The notes: a model not told the origin generated them from the sequence alone. 64,000 nt of DNA from Chryseobacterium sediminis (GCF_008386505.1 NZ_VUNZ01000005.1:124001-188000), one strand, 5' to 3'; positions 53,688 through 61,101 are shown, numbered from the stretch's first letter. Translations and numbers: made by a program.

Positions 53688-53822
53688 ATGAAAAAAAATG
53701 ACTCCTTAAAAGTGAAAACTTTGAAACCTAAGAAACAAACCATTAATTTTTTGCTTAATTTTTCAAAAAGCCTTGAAGTAGTGAAAGGCAAGGGCAAAAA
53801 TTATCCAGTTTTAAAAAATTAA
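53688..53822 (+). CDS. Small basic protein of 44 residues
   Basis: An open frame from ATG to TAA, starting MKKNDSLKVKTLKPKKQTIN and ending KNYPVLKN. About a quarter of residues are Lys, with a hydrophobic middle (TINFLLNFSKSLEVV). It has its own -7 box at 53645 and fits exactly between the sigma factor and the HAD hydrolase gene without overlap. No family was matched. The reason for calling it is position, promoter and coding-like composition. Confidence 0.6.
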   Translation: MKKNDSLKVKTLKPKKQTINFLLNFSKSLEVVKGKGKNYPVLKN

Positions 53823-53828
53823 AATGAT

Positions 53829-53836
53829 TAACTTTG
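53829..53836 (+). promoter_or_regulatory. -7 box for the HAD hydrolase gene
   Basis: TAACTTTG lies 6 nt before the ATG at 53843, so the message would be leaderless or nearly so. No TTG box at the expected distance. Confidence 0.45.
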
Positions 53837-53842
53837 TGCTGT

Positions 53843-54538
53843 ATGAAAATGCAGCATGTTTTTTTTGATCTGGATAATACACTCTGGGATCACCGTAGAA
53901 ACGCCTATCTTACCATCAAGGAACTTTTTGAAAAACAGGAAATTACTTTAAAGTATCATATTGACTTTGAAGAGTTTCACTCTGTTTACCATGATATCAA
54001 CGAAGATTTATGGGAAAAGATCAGAGATGGAATTATTGGCAAAGAGTACTTGAGAGAACACCGTTTTTATGATTCATTCAAACATTTTGGAATAGATAAT
54101 AAAGAACTTGCCCTTTATTTTGAAGAGCATTTTCTTGATAATATCGTGAGTCATAATGAATTGGTAGAAGGAGCTGAAGATGTTTTGGAATATCTGAAAG
54201 CTAAGAATTATACCTTACACATTATTTCCAATGGATTTCAGGAAGTGACGGAAAGGAAATGTACCTTATCCGGAATTGCCCCTTATTTTAAAACCATTAC
54301 CAGTGCAGATTCCGTGGGAGTAAGAAAGCCCAATCCCAGAATTTTCGAGTACTCCTTAGGACTTTCTGAAGCCAGAAAAGAAGAAAGTATCTTGATTGGA
54401 GATGATTGGATTGCTGATGCTATGGGAGCTACAGACTTTGGTATGGACGCTATTTTCTTTGATGTTTATAAGGAAGATAGGCAAAAGGAAGGATTAAAAG
54501 CCATTACCCATCTTCAACAGATTAAAGAATATTTATAA
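53843..54538 (+). CDS. HAD-family hydrolase (YjjG-like)
   Basis: 231 residues from the ATG at 53843; the ATG at 53849 is an alternative. The haloacid dehalogenase motifs are motif I FFDLDNTLWD, motif II IISNGFQEV, Lys in RKPNPRIF, and motif IV IGDDWIADAMGA. It resembles YjjG-type nucleotidases or phosphoglycolate phosphatases; substrate uncertain. The terminator at 54561 closes it. Confidence 0.9.
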   Translation: MKMQHVFFDLDNTLWDHRRNAYLTIKELFEKQEITLKYHIDFEEFHSVYHDINEDLWEKIRDGIIGKEYLREHRFYDSFKHFGIDNKELALYFEEHFLDNIVSHNELVEGAEDVLEYLKAKNYTLHIISNGFQEVTERKCTLSGIAPYFKTITSADSVGVRKPNPRIFEYSLGLSEARKEESILIGDDWIADAMGATDFGMDAIFFDVYKEDRQKEGLKAITHLQQIKEYL

Positions 54539-54560
54539 AGTATAAGACCTTATAATCTAT

Positions 54561-54600
54561 AAATAAGCCATTAAGTTCATCTTAATGGCTTATTTGTTTT
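54561..54600 (+). terminator. Terminator after the HAD hydrolase gene
   Basis: A perfect 15-bp stem (54561-54575 with 54581-54595), loop TTCAT, followed by TGTTTTT. It may work in both directions. Confidence 0.87.
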
Positions 54601-54632
54601 TACAGCCTTGGCAAATCAATGTAAACATCTGT

Positions 54633-54653
54633 GATCATCAGCGAAAATCTGTG
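54633..54653. repeat. Copy 1 of a short dispersed intergenic sequence
   Basis: 21 bases that match 18 of 21 in a second copy at 58861-58881, sharing GAAAATCTGTG. Both lie in intergenic space. Similar wording is, from memory, common between genes in this group. Confidence 0.5.
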
Positions 54654-54697
54654 TTAAAACTAAATTATAAACCCATTTATTTTTTACCGGATGAGTA

Positions 54698-54732
54698 TTC
54701 CCAATTCTTTCCCAAATTGATTGGGAACTTTG
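54698..54732 (+). promoter_or_regulatory. Predicted OmpR-type operator and promoter of the PepSY genes
   Basis: TTCCCAA occurs at 54698-54704 and again at 54709-54715, exactly 11 bp (one helical turn) apart, and TTGGGAA follows at 54721-54727, making a palindrome with the second copy. The promoter-like GAACTTTG (54725-54732), one base off TAnnTTTG, overlaps the third copy. The direct repeats fall on the expected -33 region, where no TTG exists, a layout typical of activation by an OmpR/PhoB-type regulator. Confidence 0.55.
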
Positions 54733-54763
54733 CAACATAATAACAACAGAAAATTTTAATATT

Positions 54764-55213
54764 ATGAAAAATGTAAAGAAAATCACAGGAGTATTAATGA
54801 TCATATTTTTATTAATGGGAGGCTTGGTTGCTGCTCAGGACAGAGCGATCACTGCTAATCAGCTACCGAAAACAGCTAAGAACTTTCTTGCGACCCATTT
54901 TAAAGGAATACCTGTAAACTCAGCCATAGAAGACAGAGAAATCTATGGAGTAGATGATTACAAAGTATATCTTACCAATGGAATGAAAATGGAATTTGAC
55001 AGCAATGGAAACTGGAAAGAGGTGGATGGAAAACATCAGAAAATTCCGTATGGTTTCATTCCTGCATCAATCAGAAACTACAGTACAAAGAATTTTCCCA
55101 ACACTTACATCATCAAGGTTGAAAAGAAAAGATGGTCTTATAAAGCAGAACTTTCCAACGGACTGGAGCTTGAATTTGACAGAAACGGAAATTTTAAAAG
55201 AATTGATGATTAA
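54764..55213 (+). CDS. PepSY-like exported protein
   Basis: 149 residues with a signal peptide (VLMIIFLLMGGLVAAQ). Two internal repeats follow, each with an NG.(K/L).(M/L)EFD.NGN pattern (LTNGMKMEFDSNGNWKEVD and LSNGLELEFDRNGNFKRID). This fits the putative beta-lactamase-inhibitor-like PepSY domain of Bacteroidota. Function unknown; periplasmic. It lies upstream of a two-component pair with a predicted operator in its promoter. Confidence 0.85.
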   Translation: MKNVKKITGVLMIIFLLMGGLVAAQDRAITANQLPKTAKNFLATHFKGIPVNSAIEDREIYGVDDYKVYLTNGMKMEFDSNGNWKEVDGKHQKIPYGFIPASIRNYSTKNFPNTYIIKVEKKRWSYKAELSNGLELEFDRNGNFKRIDD

Positions 55214-55247
55214 TATTTAACAGATGCAAACACTAAATTTTAATATT

Positions 55248-55454
55248 ATGGTTAACTGGAATTTAATAAACAGTAACGGAAGAAAGATTTCTTCTGCTCA
55301 GACTAGAAAGAATATGATTTCATTTATAACAAGGAATCATCCTTGCAGCGTAATTGATTCTATTGAAAAGAAATATAATGCCTACAAGATTCATTTGATG
55401 AACGGTCTATGCCTTGTTTTCGATGCAGATGGCCGTAATGTGAAATCAAATTAG
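55248..55454 (+). CDS. Single PepSY-like repeat without signal peptide
   Basis: 68 residues from the ATG at 55248. It matches one half of the neighbouring PepSY protein (SAQTRKNMISFITRNHP aligned with NQLPKTAKNFLATHF, and HLMNGLCLVFDADGRNVK with LTNGMKMEFDSNGN). The 13 bases before its ATG are identical to those before the neighbour (AAATTTTAATATT), which both supports this start and suggests duplication. It lacks a signal peptide, so it would be cytoplasmic or is a decaying copy. Confidence 0.65.
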   Translation: MVNWNLINSNGRKISSAQTRKNMISFITRNHPCSVIDSIEKKYNAYKIHLMNGLCLVFDADGRNVKSN

Positions 55455-55611
55455 ATTATTCATGAAAAAGTACCTGAGGGAAGAGGGTAGGGAAAATTTC
55501 CATTGTATAGATATCTTATCAGTCATCTATCATATAACCCTTATACTGATTATATTGTCGTAGACTTTCGGAGGTGTTTCTCTATCTCCGGCTTCCCTCC
55601 TTATAATTTCC

Positions 55612-55619
55612 TATATTTG
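55612..55619 (+). promoter_or_regulatory. -7 box before the response regulator
   Basis: TATATTTG, 41 nt before the ATG at 55661. No TTG at the expected distance. Confidence 0.4.
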
Positions 55620-55660
55620 ATATTAGTTAATCATGCAGCAGAGCATATAGACCCAGAGGT

Positions 55661-56332
55661 ATGAAGATTTTAATAGTAGAAGATGAACCCGAACTGAAAG
55701 ATACAGTACAAAAGTTTCTGGAGGCAGAACATTTCATTGTGGAGTATGCAGAAAATTACAGCAACGGACTGGAGAAAATTATTTCTTATGAATATGACTG
55801 TATTTTGCTGGATATTATGCTGCCTGACGGAAACGGAATAGATCTGCTGAAGGAAATAAAAAAAATGCACAAGAAAGATCCGGTGATTATTCTTTCTGCC
55901 AAAGACTCAGTAGATGACAAGGTAACCGGATTGGAAATAGGGGCCGATGATTATCTGGCCAAACCTTTTCATCTTGCAGAACTCATGGCGAGAATAAAAT
56001 CTGTGATCAGAAGAAAAAACCAGGATGGTGAAAATATCATTCGATATAAAAATATAAGTATTGATCCCGAAAACAGAACCGTGAAAGTTGGAAATGAAGA
56101 ATTGGTTCTTAACCGTAAAGAATACGATCTATTGTATTATTTTGTGATTCATCCGGAAAAGACTTTACAGAAAACGACGTTGGCAGAAGCTATCTGGGGT
56201 GATTATATTGATCAGGTTGATAGTCTGGATTTTATTTATTCACAGATTAAAAATCTTCGTAGAAAATTAAAAACACTCAATGCAGAAGCCGATTTCCAGG
56301 CAGTGTATGGAATAGGATATAAATTTATCTGA
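55661..56332 (+). CDS. OmpR/PhoB-family response regulator
   Basis: 223 residues. The receiver domain (1-115) has EDEP at 7-10, the phosphorylated Asp51 in CILLDIMLPDG and Lys in YLAKPFHLAEL. The winged-helix DNA-binding domain covers about 128-223. It would bind direct repeats as OmpR-family proteins do; a candidate site lies at 54698. Its stop codon overlaps the kinase start by one base (TGATG at 56330-56334). Confidence 0.94.
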   Translation: MKILIVEDEPELKDTVQKFLEAEHFIVEYAENYSNGLEKIISYEYDCILLDIMLPDGNGIDLLKEIKKMHKKDPVIILSAKDSVDDKVTGLEIGADDYLAKPFHLAELMARIKSVIRRKNQDGENIIRYKNISIDPENRTVKVGNEELVLNRKEYDLLYYFVIHPEKTLQKTTLAEAIWGDYIDQVDSLDFIYSQIKNLRRKLKTLNAEADFQAVYGIGYKFI

Positions 56333-57618
56333 TGAAAGTCTCTTTAAAATATTATACCATAAAATACCTGATCATGATCCTGCTGTTCATTATTGCAGTT
56401 TGGGCAGGGTTGTTTTATGCCTACATTCTGGATGAAGTACACGATAATGTGGATGACGGATTAAAGGACCGAAAAATACAGATTATTAAAGCCGTTTACC
56501 TGAATCCTCAGCTGCTGAAGAATAATGATTTTGGATTTAATGAATTTAAAATCAATCCTATTAAAGCTGAAGACTATCAAAATAAAAGCAGGCTTTACAA
56601 TAAGATGTATTACATGGAATATGATGATAAAGATCAGCCTTACAGAGTGCTTGAAGCAGACTTTATTGATCAGTTTAAAAATAATCAGAGACTTGTCATA
56701 AGAACTTCTACCGTAGAAGAGGACGAATTGATCTACGACCTTACGACCGCTTTAATTGTGCTTTATCTTCTTTTGGTAATAAGTATTGTAATAATCAACG
56801 GATATCTGTTGAATAAAGCAATGAGGCCTTTCTACCTGATTTTGGATAAGCTTAAAAAATATCAGTTCGGAATCCCTTTTTCACAGGAAAAGCAGACGTA
56901 TAAAATCACAGAGTTTGAAGAGCTGAATGTGGAAATCAATGAAATGATTGAGCGTAACGAGCTTGTTTTTTACCAGCAGAAACAGTTTATTGAAAATGCA
57001 TCCCATGAACTTCAGACTCCTTTGGCTATTGTTATTAATAAAATTGACCTTTTGATTCAGAATGATGACCTTGATAAAAAAAGCCTGACCTTCCTTACCG
57101 AAGTTAAAAATGATCTGAGAAGAATGGTAGGCCTGAATAAATCTTTATTGATGCTTTCCAAAATTGAAAACAGCCAGTTTAATAAAACCTCAGATGTTGA
57201 CTTTAATGGAATGATTGCTCAGTTAGTTCAGAATTATGAAGATTTTATCGCATTTAAAAAAGTAGAGGTCAATATTATAGAGAAAGGAAGGTTCGTTGCA
57301 GATTTTAATCAGGATCTTGCCGATATTCTGTTGTCAAATCTTCTTAAAAATGCAGTTAAATATAACCATGAAGAAGGTACATTAAATATAATCGTTGAAA
57401 ATAACAGGATAACATTCCAAAACAGCGGCGCCTCCATTCCTTTGGATAAATCCAGGATATTTAACCGTTTTTACAAACAGGGATCAGATCATACCTCTAC
57501 CGGATTAGGACTGTCTATCATTAAAACCATTATTAAACAATACCCGGGTTGGGATATTGTCTATGAATTCGGAGATGATATGCATTACTTTATTCTGACA
57601 AAGAATAATGGAAAATGA
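56332..57618 (+). CDS. Sensor histidine kinase of the PepSY module
   Basis: 428 residues. Two membrane segments (13-33 and 139-160) flank a periplasmic sensor of about 105 residues. A HAMP-like linker leads to the H box with His225 (ENASHELQTPLA), the N box NLLKNAVKYN and the G box TGLGLSIIKTI. The signal is unknown; a cell-envelope signal is likely since its neighbours are PepSY proteins. Translation is coupled to the response regulator. Confidence 0.94.
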   Translation: MKVSLKYYTIKYLIMILLFIIAVWAGLFYAYILDEVHDNVDDGLKDRKIQIIKAVYLNPQLLKNNDFGFNEFKINPIKAEDYQNKSRLYNKMYYMEYDDKDQPYRVLEADFIDQFKNNQRLVIRTSTVEEDELIYDLTTALIVLYLLLVISIVIINGYLLNKAMRPFYLILDKLKKYQFGIPFSQEKQTYKITEFEELNVEINEMIERNELVFYQQKQFIENASHELQTPLAIVINKIDLLIQNDDLDKKSLTFLTEVKNDLRRMVGLNKSLLMLSKIENSQFNKTSDVDFNGMIAQLVQNYEDFIAFKKVEVNIIEKGRFVADFNQDLADILLSNLLKNAVKYNHEEGTLNIIVENNRITFQNSGASIPLDKSRIFNRFYKQGSDHTSTGLGLSIIKTIIKQYPGWDIVYEFGDDMHYFILTKNNGK

Positions 57619-57644
57619 TGTTCAGAAAATCACAATAAATAAAA

Positions 57645-57668
57645 AAAGCCTTTCAAACGAAAGGCTTT
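57645..57668. terminator. Bidirectional terminator between the kinase gene and trpS
   Basis: A perfect 10-bp stem AAAGCCTTTC / GAAAGGCTTT, loop AAAC, with a T tail for the plus strand and a longer U run on the minus strand. Confidence 0.9.
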
Positions 57669-57688
57669 CTTATATTGATAACTTAGCA

Positions 57689-58657
57689 TTAAAATCCTAA
57701 GCTTGTTCTTACTCTTTTAAGAGTTTCCAGCGCAATTGGTCTGGTTTTCTCTGCACCCTGCTGTAGTTTTGCTTCCAACTCATCAAGATTGTTCATATAG
57801 TAAGCAAATGTTTCTCTTTCCTTCTCAAAACGAACAAGGATAAGATCCAGTAATTCCTTCTTTGCATGCCCGTATCCGAAGTTTCCGGCAAGATATTTTG
57901 CTCTTAATTCTTCAGTTTGCTCAGGGGTTGCAATAAGCTCATAGATCTGGAAAGTTTTATCTGTTTCAGGATCTTTTGGTTCCTCAAGAGATTTAGAATC
58001 AGATTCAATACTCATCACCTGTTTTTTCAGCTCCTTTTCAGGTAAGAAAATATTGATAATATTTCCCATTGATTTAGACATTTTACGCCCATCGGTTCCG
58101 GGAACATATTTCGTGTCCTGCTGAAGTTCGGCCTGTGGCAATACAAGAACTTCTCCCATCTGGTTGTTAAACCTGGAAGCAACATCTCTTGCAATTTCCA
58201 AATGCTGAAGCTGATCTTTTCCTACAGGAACAATCTCTGCATCATATAATAAAATATCTGCAGCCATCAGAATAGGATAGGTAAACAGACCTGCATTTAC
58301 ATCCTGCAATCTGTCAGCTTTATCCTTGAATGAATGAGCTAATGTTAATCTTTGATAAGGAAAAAAACATGATAAATGCCAAGAAAGTTCACAGGTTTCA
58401 GCGATATCACTTTGTCTGTAGAAAAATGTTTTTTCGGTATCTAATCCACAAGCAAGCCAAGCCGCAGCAATCTCGTAGGTATTTTGTCTTAATGTCTGCG
58501 CATCTTTAATCTGTGTAAGCGTGTGAAGATTCGCAATAAATAAAAATGATTCATTTCCTTCCTGCTTGGATAGTTCAATAGCAGGAATAATTGCCCCTAA
58601 TAAATTTCCAAGATGGGGTGTTCCGGTGGCTTGTATGCCGGTAAGAATTCTTGACAT
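57689..58657 (-). CDS. trpS: Tryptophan--tRNA ligase
   Basis: 322 residues, a class I aminoacyl-tRNA synthetase. ATGTPHLGNLLGA is the HIGH-like motif and GRKMSKSMGNI the KMSKS loop. It charges tRNA-Trp with tryptophan. A likely -7 box lies at 58693-58700 on the minus strand (TAAATTTG), 35 nt before the start, and the gene ends at the shared terminator at 57645. Confidence 0.97.
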   Translation of the reverse strand: MSRILTGIQATGTPHLGNLLGAIIPAIELSKQEGNESFLFIANLHTLTQIKDAQTLRQNTYEIAAAWLACGLDTEKTFFYRQSDIAETCELSWHLSCFFPYQRLTLAHSFKDKADRLQDVNAGLFTYPILMAADILLYDAEIVPVGKDQLQHLEIARDVASRFNNQMGEVLVLPQAELQQDTKYVPGTDGRKMSKSMGNIINIFLPEKELKKQVMSIESDSKSLEEPKDPETDKTFQIYELIATPEQTEELRAKYLAGNFGYGHAKKELLDLILVRFEKERETFAYYMNNLDELEAKLQQGAEKTRPIALETLKRVRTSLGF

Positions 58658-58692
58658 TTGTTTAAAATTTATATTTAAAAATTAATGAATAG

Positions 58693-58700
58693 CAAATTTA
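58693..58700 (-). promoter_or_regulatory. -7 box for trpS
   Basis: The plus strand reads CAAATTTA, that is TAAATTTG on the minus strand. The region also carries a heptanucleotide repeat. No TTG at the expected distance. Confidence 0.4.
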
Positions 58701-58720
58701 CGAGGTTTGCTGGAATAAAG

Positions 58721-58747
58721 AAAGATAAAAGATAAAAGATAAAAGAT
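58721..58747. repeat. Heptanucleotide tandem repeat AAAGATA x 4
   Basis: Three perfect copies and a fourth with one terminal base changed, in the intergenic space upstream of trpS. The period of seven is the same as in the TGATGAA repeat at 36581. Confidence 0.85.
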
Positions 58748-58800
58748 CTTGTTATTAAAATTCAATAGAGGTGGGCTTTAGCTCAGGTAATGATAAATAA

Positions 58801-58881
58801 TCTTTCCATTGGCTTTAGCCAAAACCTATCAACCTTCAATAATCTATATATCTTTACGCATCATCTGTGAAAATCTGTGCA
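58801..58881. repeat. Repeat-like intergenic sequence, copy 2
   Basis: Contains TTGGCTTTAGCCAA, a perfect 6-bp inverted repeat with a 2-nt loop (near 58811), and copy 2 of the 21-base sequence (58861-58881) shared with 54633-54653. No gene is seen between 58658 and 58897. Confidence 0.45.
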
Positions 58882-58897
58882 ATCCGTGGGAAAAATA

Positions 58898-59542
58898 TTA
58901 AGGAATCACAATCTTCTCTCCTCCAAACTTCGGTTCCACTCCAAAAAGAAGATCCCAATAGGCCTTAGCTTTCGCAAAATATTCTCTCAAATTGGTTTTT
59001 AAACCTGCATATTTATTTACATCAGCAGCATTATATCCAAAGGCTTCCATTCCATTTTTTCTGGCCAGAAAAACGGCTCTTTCGTTGTGGAATTTCTGAG
59101 AAATAATGACCAGTTTTGTCTGGCTGAAAATATCCTTTGCTCTTACCACAGAGTCCAGCGTTCTGAATCCAGCATGGTCTAAAATGATTTTATCCTGTGG
59201 AACTCCCTTCTGCATTAATGCCAGCTGCATATCTTCTGGTTCATTATAATCTTTGGTGCTGTTGTCACCACTTACAATGATATATTGAATTTTCCCGCTT
59301 TTGTATAAGTTGGCAGCCGCTTCAATTCTATTGTAGAAATAAGCATTCGGAGTTCCGTTGCTCAGAAGTTTTCCGGTTCCCAGTAGCAGGCCTGTTTTTG
59401 CTTCCGGTACATCAGCAATATTATAGGAAACGAAAGATTCGCTGTCCTTTTTAATGCTGTAATTCGCCCAGGCAATAAAAATAATTCCTGCAACCAGAAG
59501 AAGCAGGAAAATTTTAAAAATATTTTTGATTATTTTTTTCAT
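58898..59542 (-). CDS. SanA/YdcF-like membrane-associated protein
   Basis: 214 residues with one N-terminal membrane helix (about 5-27) and a DUF218-type domain (TGLLLGTGKLLSNG, IIVSGDNSTKDYNEPEDM, VVRAKDIFSQTKLVIISQKFHNERAVFLARK). Family members act in the cell envelope and affect barrier function; the reaction is unknown. It starts 15 nt after lspA and is probably the last gene of the ileS-lspA run. Confidence 0.87.
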   Translation of the reverse strand: MKKIIKNIFKIFLLLLVAGIIFIAWANYSIKKDSESFVSYNIADVPEAKTGLLLGTGKLLSNGTPNAYFYNRIEAAANLYKSGKIQYIIVSGDNSTKDYNEPEDMQLALMQKGVPQDKIILDHAGFRTLDSVVRAKDIFSQTKLVIISQKFHNERAVFLARKNGMEAFGYNAADVNKYAGLKTNLREYFAKAKAYWDLLFGVEPKFGGEKIVIP

Positions 59543-59557
59543 CCGAAAATATATCTT

Positions 59558-60196
59558 TTAAAACTCAAGCCCGTTTGGGAAAGCTTTTTTTCTGAAGATT
59601 AGAAGGAAAGCTGCTCCTACTGTGATCGCAGAATCGGCGACATTGAAAATATATTTAAAGAACTCAATATGTTTTCCCCCTATTAAAGGCCAGCTTTCAG
59701 GAACATGCCAGTCTACCAGTGGGAAGTGGAGCATATCAACCACACATCCTTTCATAAAAGTGGAGTATCCGTGCCCGAAAGGAGCAAACTTAGAAATTCC
59801 TCCATATCCAATCCATCGATCAATACTTTGGTCATATACCGTTCCACTGTCGAAGATCATCCCATAGAACATTCCGTCAATAAGATTTCCGATTGCTCCG
59901 GCAAAGATAACAGCCATTGGAATCAAAAGATAGTTAGAGGCTCCTTCTTTCAGCCATTTTTTAAACATATATACCATTCCTCCGATTAAGAAGATTCTTA
60001 GGATCACCAGAAAATATTTCCCGATAATTCCTCCGAAGTGAAATCCATAGGCCATTCCCGGGTTTTCCACAAAGGTTAGTTTAAAACCTGGTAAAACGGT
60101 TACACTGTCATCCAGATTGAAATGAGTTTTGATATAAATTTTTGAAGCCTGGTCAATCAACAACACTAAAAATGTTATCGCTAATATCTTTTTCAT
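59558..60196 (-). CDS. lspA: Lipoprotein signal peptidase
   Basis: 212 residues, longer than the roughly 165 of well-studied LspA. Four membrane segments and the family motifs are present: NPGMAYGFHFGG at 45-56, GNLIDG at 103-108, and catalytic Asp154 (CVVDMLHF) and Asp188 (FNVADSAIT). About 38 extra residues lie between GNLID and VVD, where most LspA have a short link. It cleaves signal peptides of lipoproteins; many such lipoproteins are encoded in this window. Start and the preceding gene overlap by 1 nt. Confidence 0.95.
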   Translation of the reverse strand: MKKILAITFLVLLIDQASKIYIKTHFNLDDSVTVLPGFKLTFVENPGMAYGFHFGGIIGKYFLVILRIFLIGGMVYMFKKWLKEGASNYLLIPMAVIFAGAIGNLIDGMFYGMIFDSGTVYDQSIDRWIGYGGISKFAPFGHGYSTFMKGCVVDMLHFPLVDWHVPESWPLIGGKHIEFFKYIFNVADSAITVGAAFLLIFRKKAFPNGLEF

Positions 60197-60381
60197 TACT
60201 GTCCTTTAGGTTTTGAAGGCTTTGCAGCCGGCTTATTATCGCTCGCTTTCTTGACTATTTTCTGTCCGTTATACGAACTTTTAACATGAGCTTTTTCAAA
60301 TTTAATGCCCATTTCCTTCAGAACACTTTTCAGCGCGCTAAGCTCCATAGAATTTTTTGGATGTACTATAATAGATTCCAT
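60196..60381 (-). CDS. Small protein, DUF2683-like
   Basis: 61 residues starting MESIIVHPKNSMELSALKSV, with ALKSVLKEMGIKFEKA in the middle and a Lys- and Pro-rich tail. It resembles short helical proteins of the DUF2683 type common next to lspA in this group. No function is known. It overlaps lspA by 1 nt (TAATG). Confidence 0.72.
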   Translation of the reverse strand: MESIIVHPKNSMELSALKSVLKEMGIKFEKAHVKSSYNGQKIVKKASDNKPAAKPSKPKGQ

Positions 60382-60397
60382 TTCTTGTATTTAATTT

Positions 60398-60643
60398 TTA
60401 CATTTTCGACAATTCATCAAGCCTTTTTCTATCTTTCTCAGACAGATCATTGACTCCATTTTTGCCCATCTTACTCAACAGTCTGTCGATCTCTTTTTCC
60501 CGTTCCCGTTTATCAGAATTGAATTTATCATCAATAGTATAGTTCTTCTGCTGATCAGGGAAGAATCTGTTTTTGATCCATTCTCTGTTGAAAAACAACA
60601 ATACTGCTGCGACAATAGCTCCCAAAATTAATAATTCGCTCAT
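60398..60643 (-). CDS. Small membrane protein with DUF6576-like C terminus
   Basis: 81 residues: one N-terminal membrane helix (3-18) and a charged C-terminal helix pair with IDRLLSKMGKNGVNDLSEKDRKRLDELSK. The last motif recurs at the C terminus of rhomboid-type proteins in Bacteroidota. It lies in the ileS-to-lspA run, between the TraR-like gene and the 61-residue protein. Function unknown. Confidence 0.72.
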   Translation of the reverse strand: MSELLILGAIVAAVLLFFNREWIKNRFFPDQQKNYTIDDKFNSDKREREKEIDRLLSKMGKNGVNDLSEKDRKRLDELSKM

Positions 60644-60662
60644 GGGTATACATTAAAAATTA

Positions 60663-60696
60663 GGTTTATAAAGTATCCGTAAATACGATATAAACC
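60663..60696 (-). terminator. Weak hairpin after the TraR/DksA-like gene
   Basis: Arms GGTTTATA (60663-60670) and TATAAACC (60689-60696) with an inner GTAT/ATAC pairing, followed by a U-containing run on the minus strand. It may reduce but not block read-through into the downstream genes. Confidence 0.5.
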
Positions 60697-60720
60697 CAAT
60701 ATTATTTACAAACCTTACGG

Positions 60721-61101
60721 TTATTTTTGCATATTTTTCGCTTCGATGCTCAGCGTAGCGTGAGGAACGGCTAAAAGTCTTTCCTTAGGAATCAGTTTTC
60801 CTGTTACTCTGCAAACACCATACGTTTTATTTTCGATTCTGATCAAAGCATTTTTAAGATCACGTACGAATTTTTCCTGTCTTCCTGCCAAAATAGAGTT
60901 CTGCTCTTTGCTCAGAGTTTCTGCTCCTTCCTCAAAAGCTTTGAAGGTAGGAGAAGTATCATCGGTCCCATTATTCTGGTCGTTGATAAAACTTTCTCTG
61001 ATAAGCTGAAGATCTTTTTCTGCCTTTTCTATTTTTTCTTTAATGATCGCTTTAAATTCCTGTAAATCAGCATCGCTGTATCTAACTCTTTCGTCTGACA
61101 T
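60721..61101 (-). CDS. TraR/DksA-like protein with degenerate zinc finger
   Basis: 126 residues. The coiled-coil half (RYSDADLQEFKAIIKEKIEK) and the motif YGVCRVTGKLIPKERLLAVPHA match the DksA/TraR C4 zinc finger region, but only the first Cys remains (Cys in YGVC) where four are expected. DksA binds RNA polymerase in its secondary channel. The coiled-coil tip here lacks the usual paired acidic residues, so its activity is uncertain. It lies between ileS and the lspA run. Confidence 0.85.
   Translation of the reverse strand: MSDERVRYSDADLQEFKAIIKEKIEKAEKDLQLIRESFINDQNNGTDDTSPTFKAFEEGAETLSKEQNSILAGRQEKFVRDLKNALIRIENKTYGVCRVTGKLIPKERLLAVPHATLSIEAKNMQK

Noticed and set aside
55462..55563. A 33-codon frame in the gap before the response regulator.
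   Set aside because: Short, no promoter of its own and no recognisable pattern beyond a hydrophobic end; could be chance.
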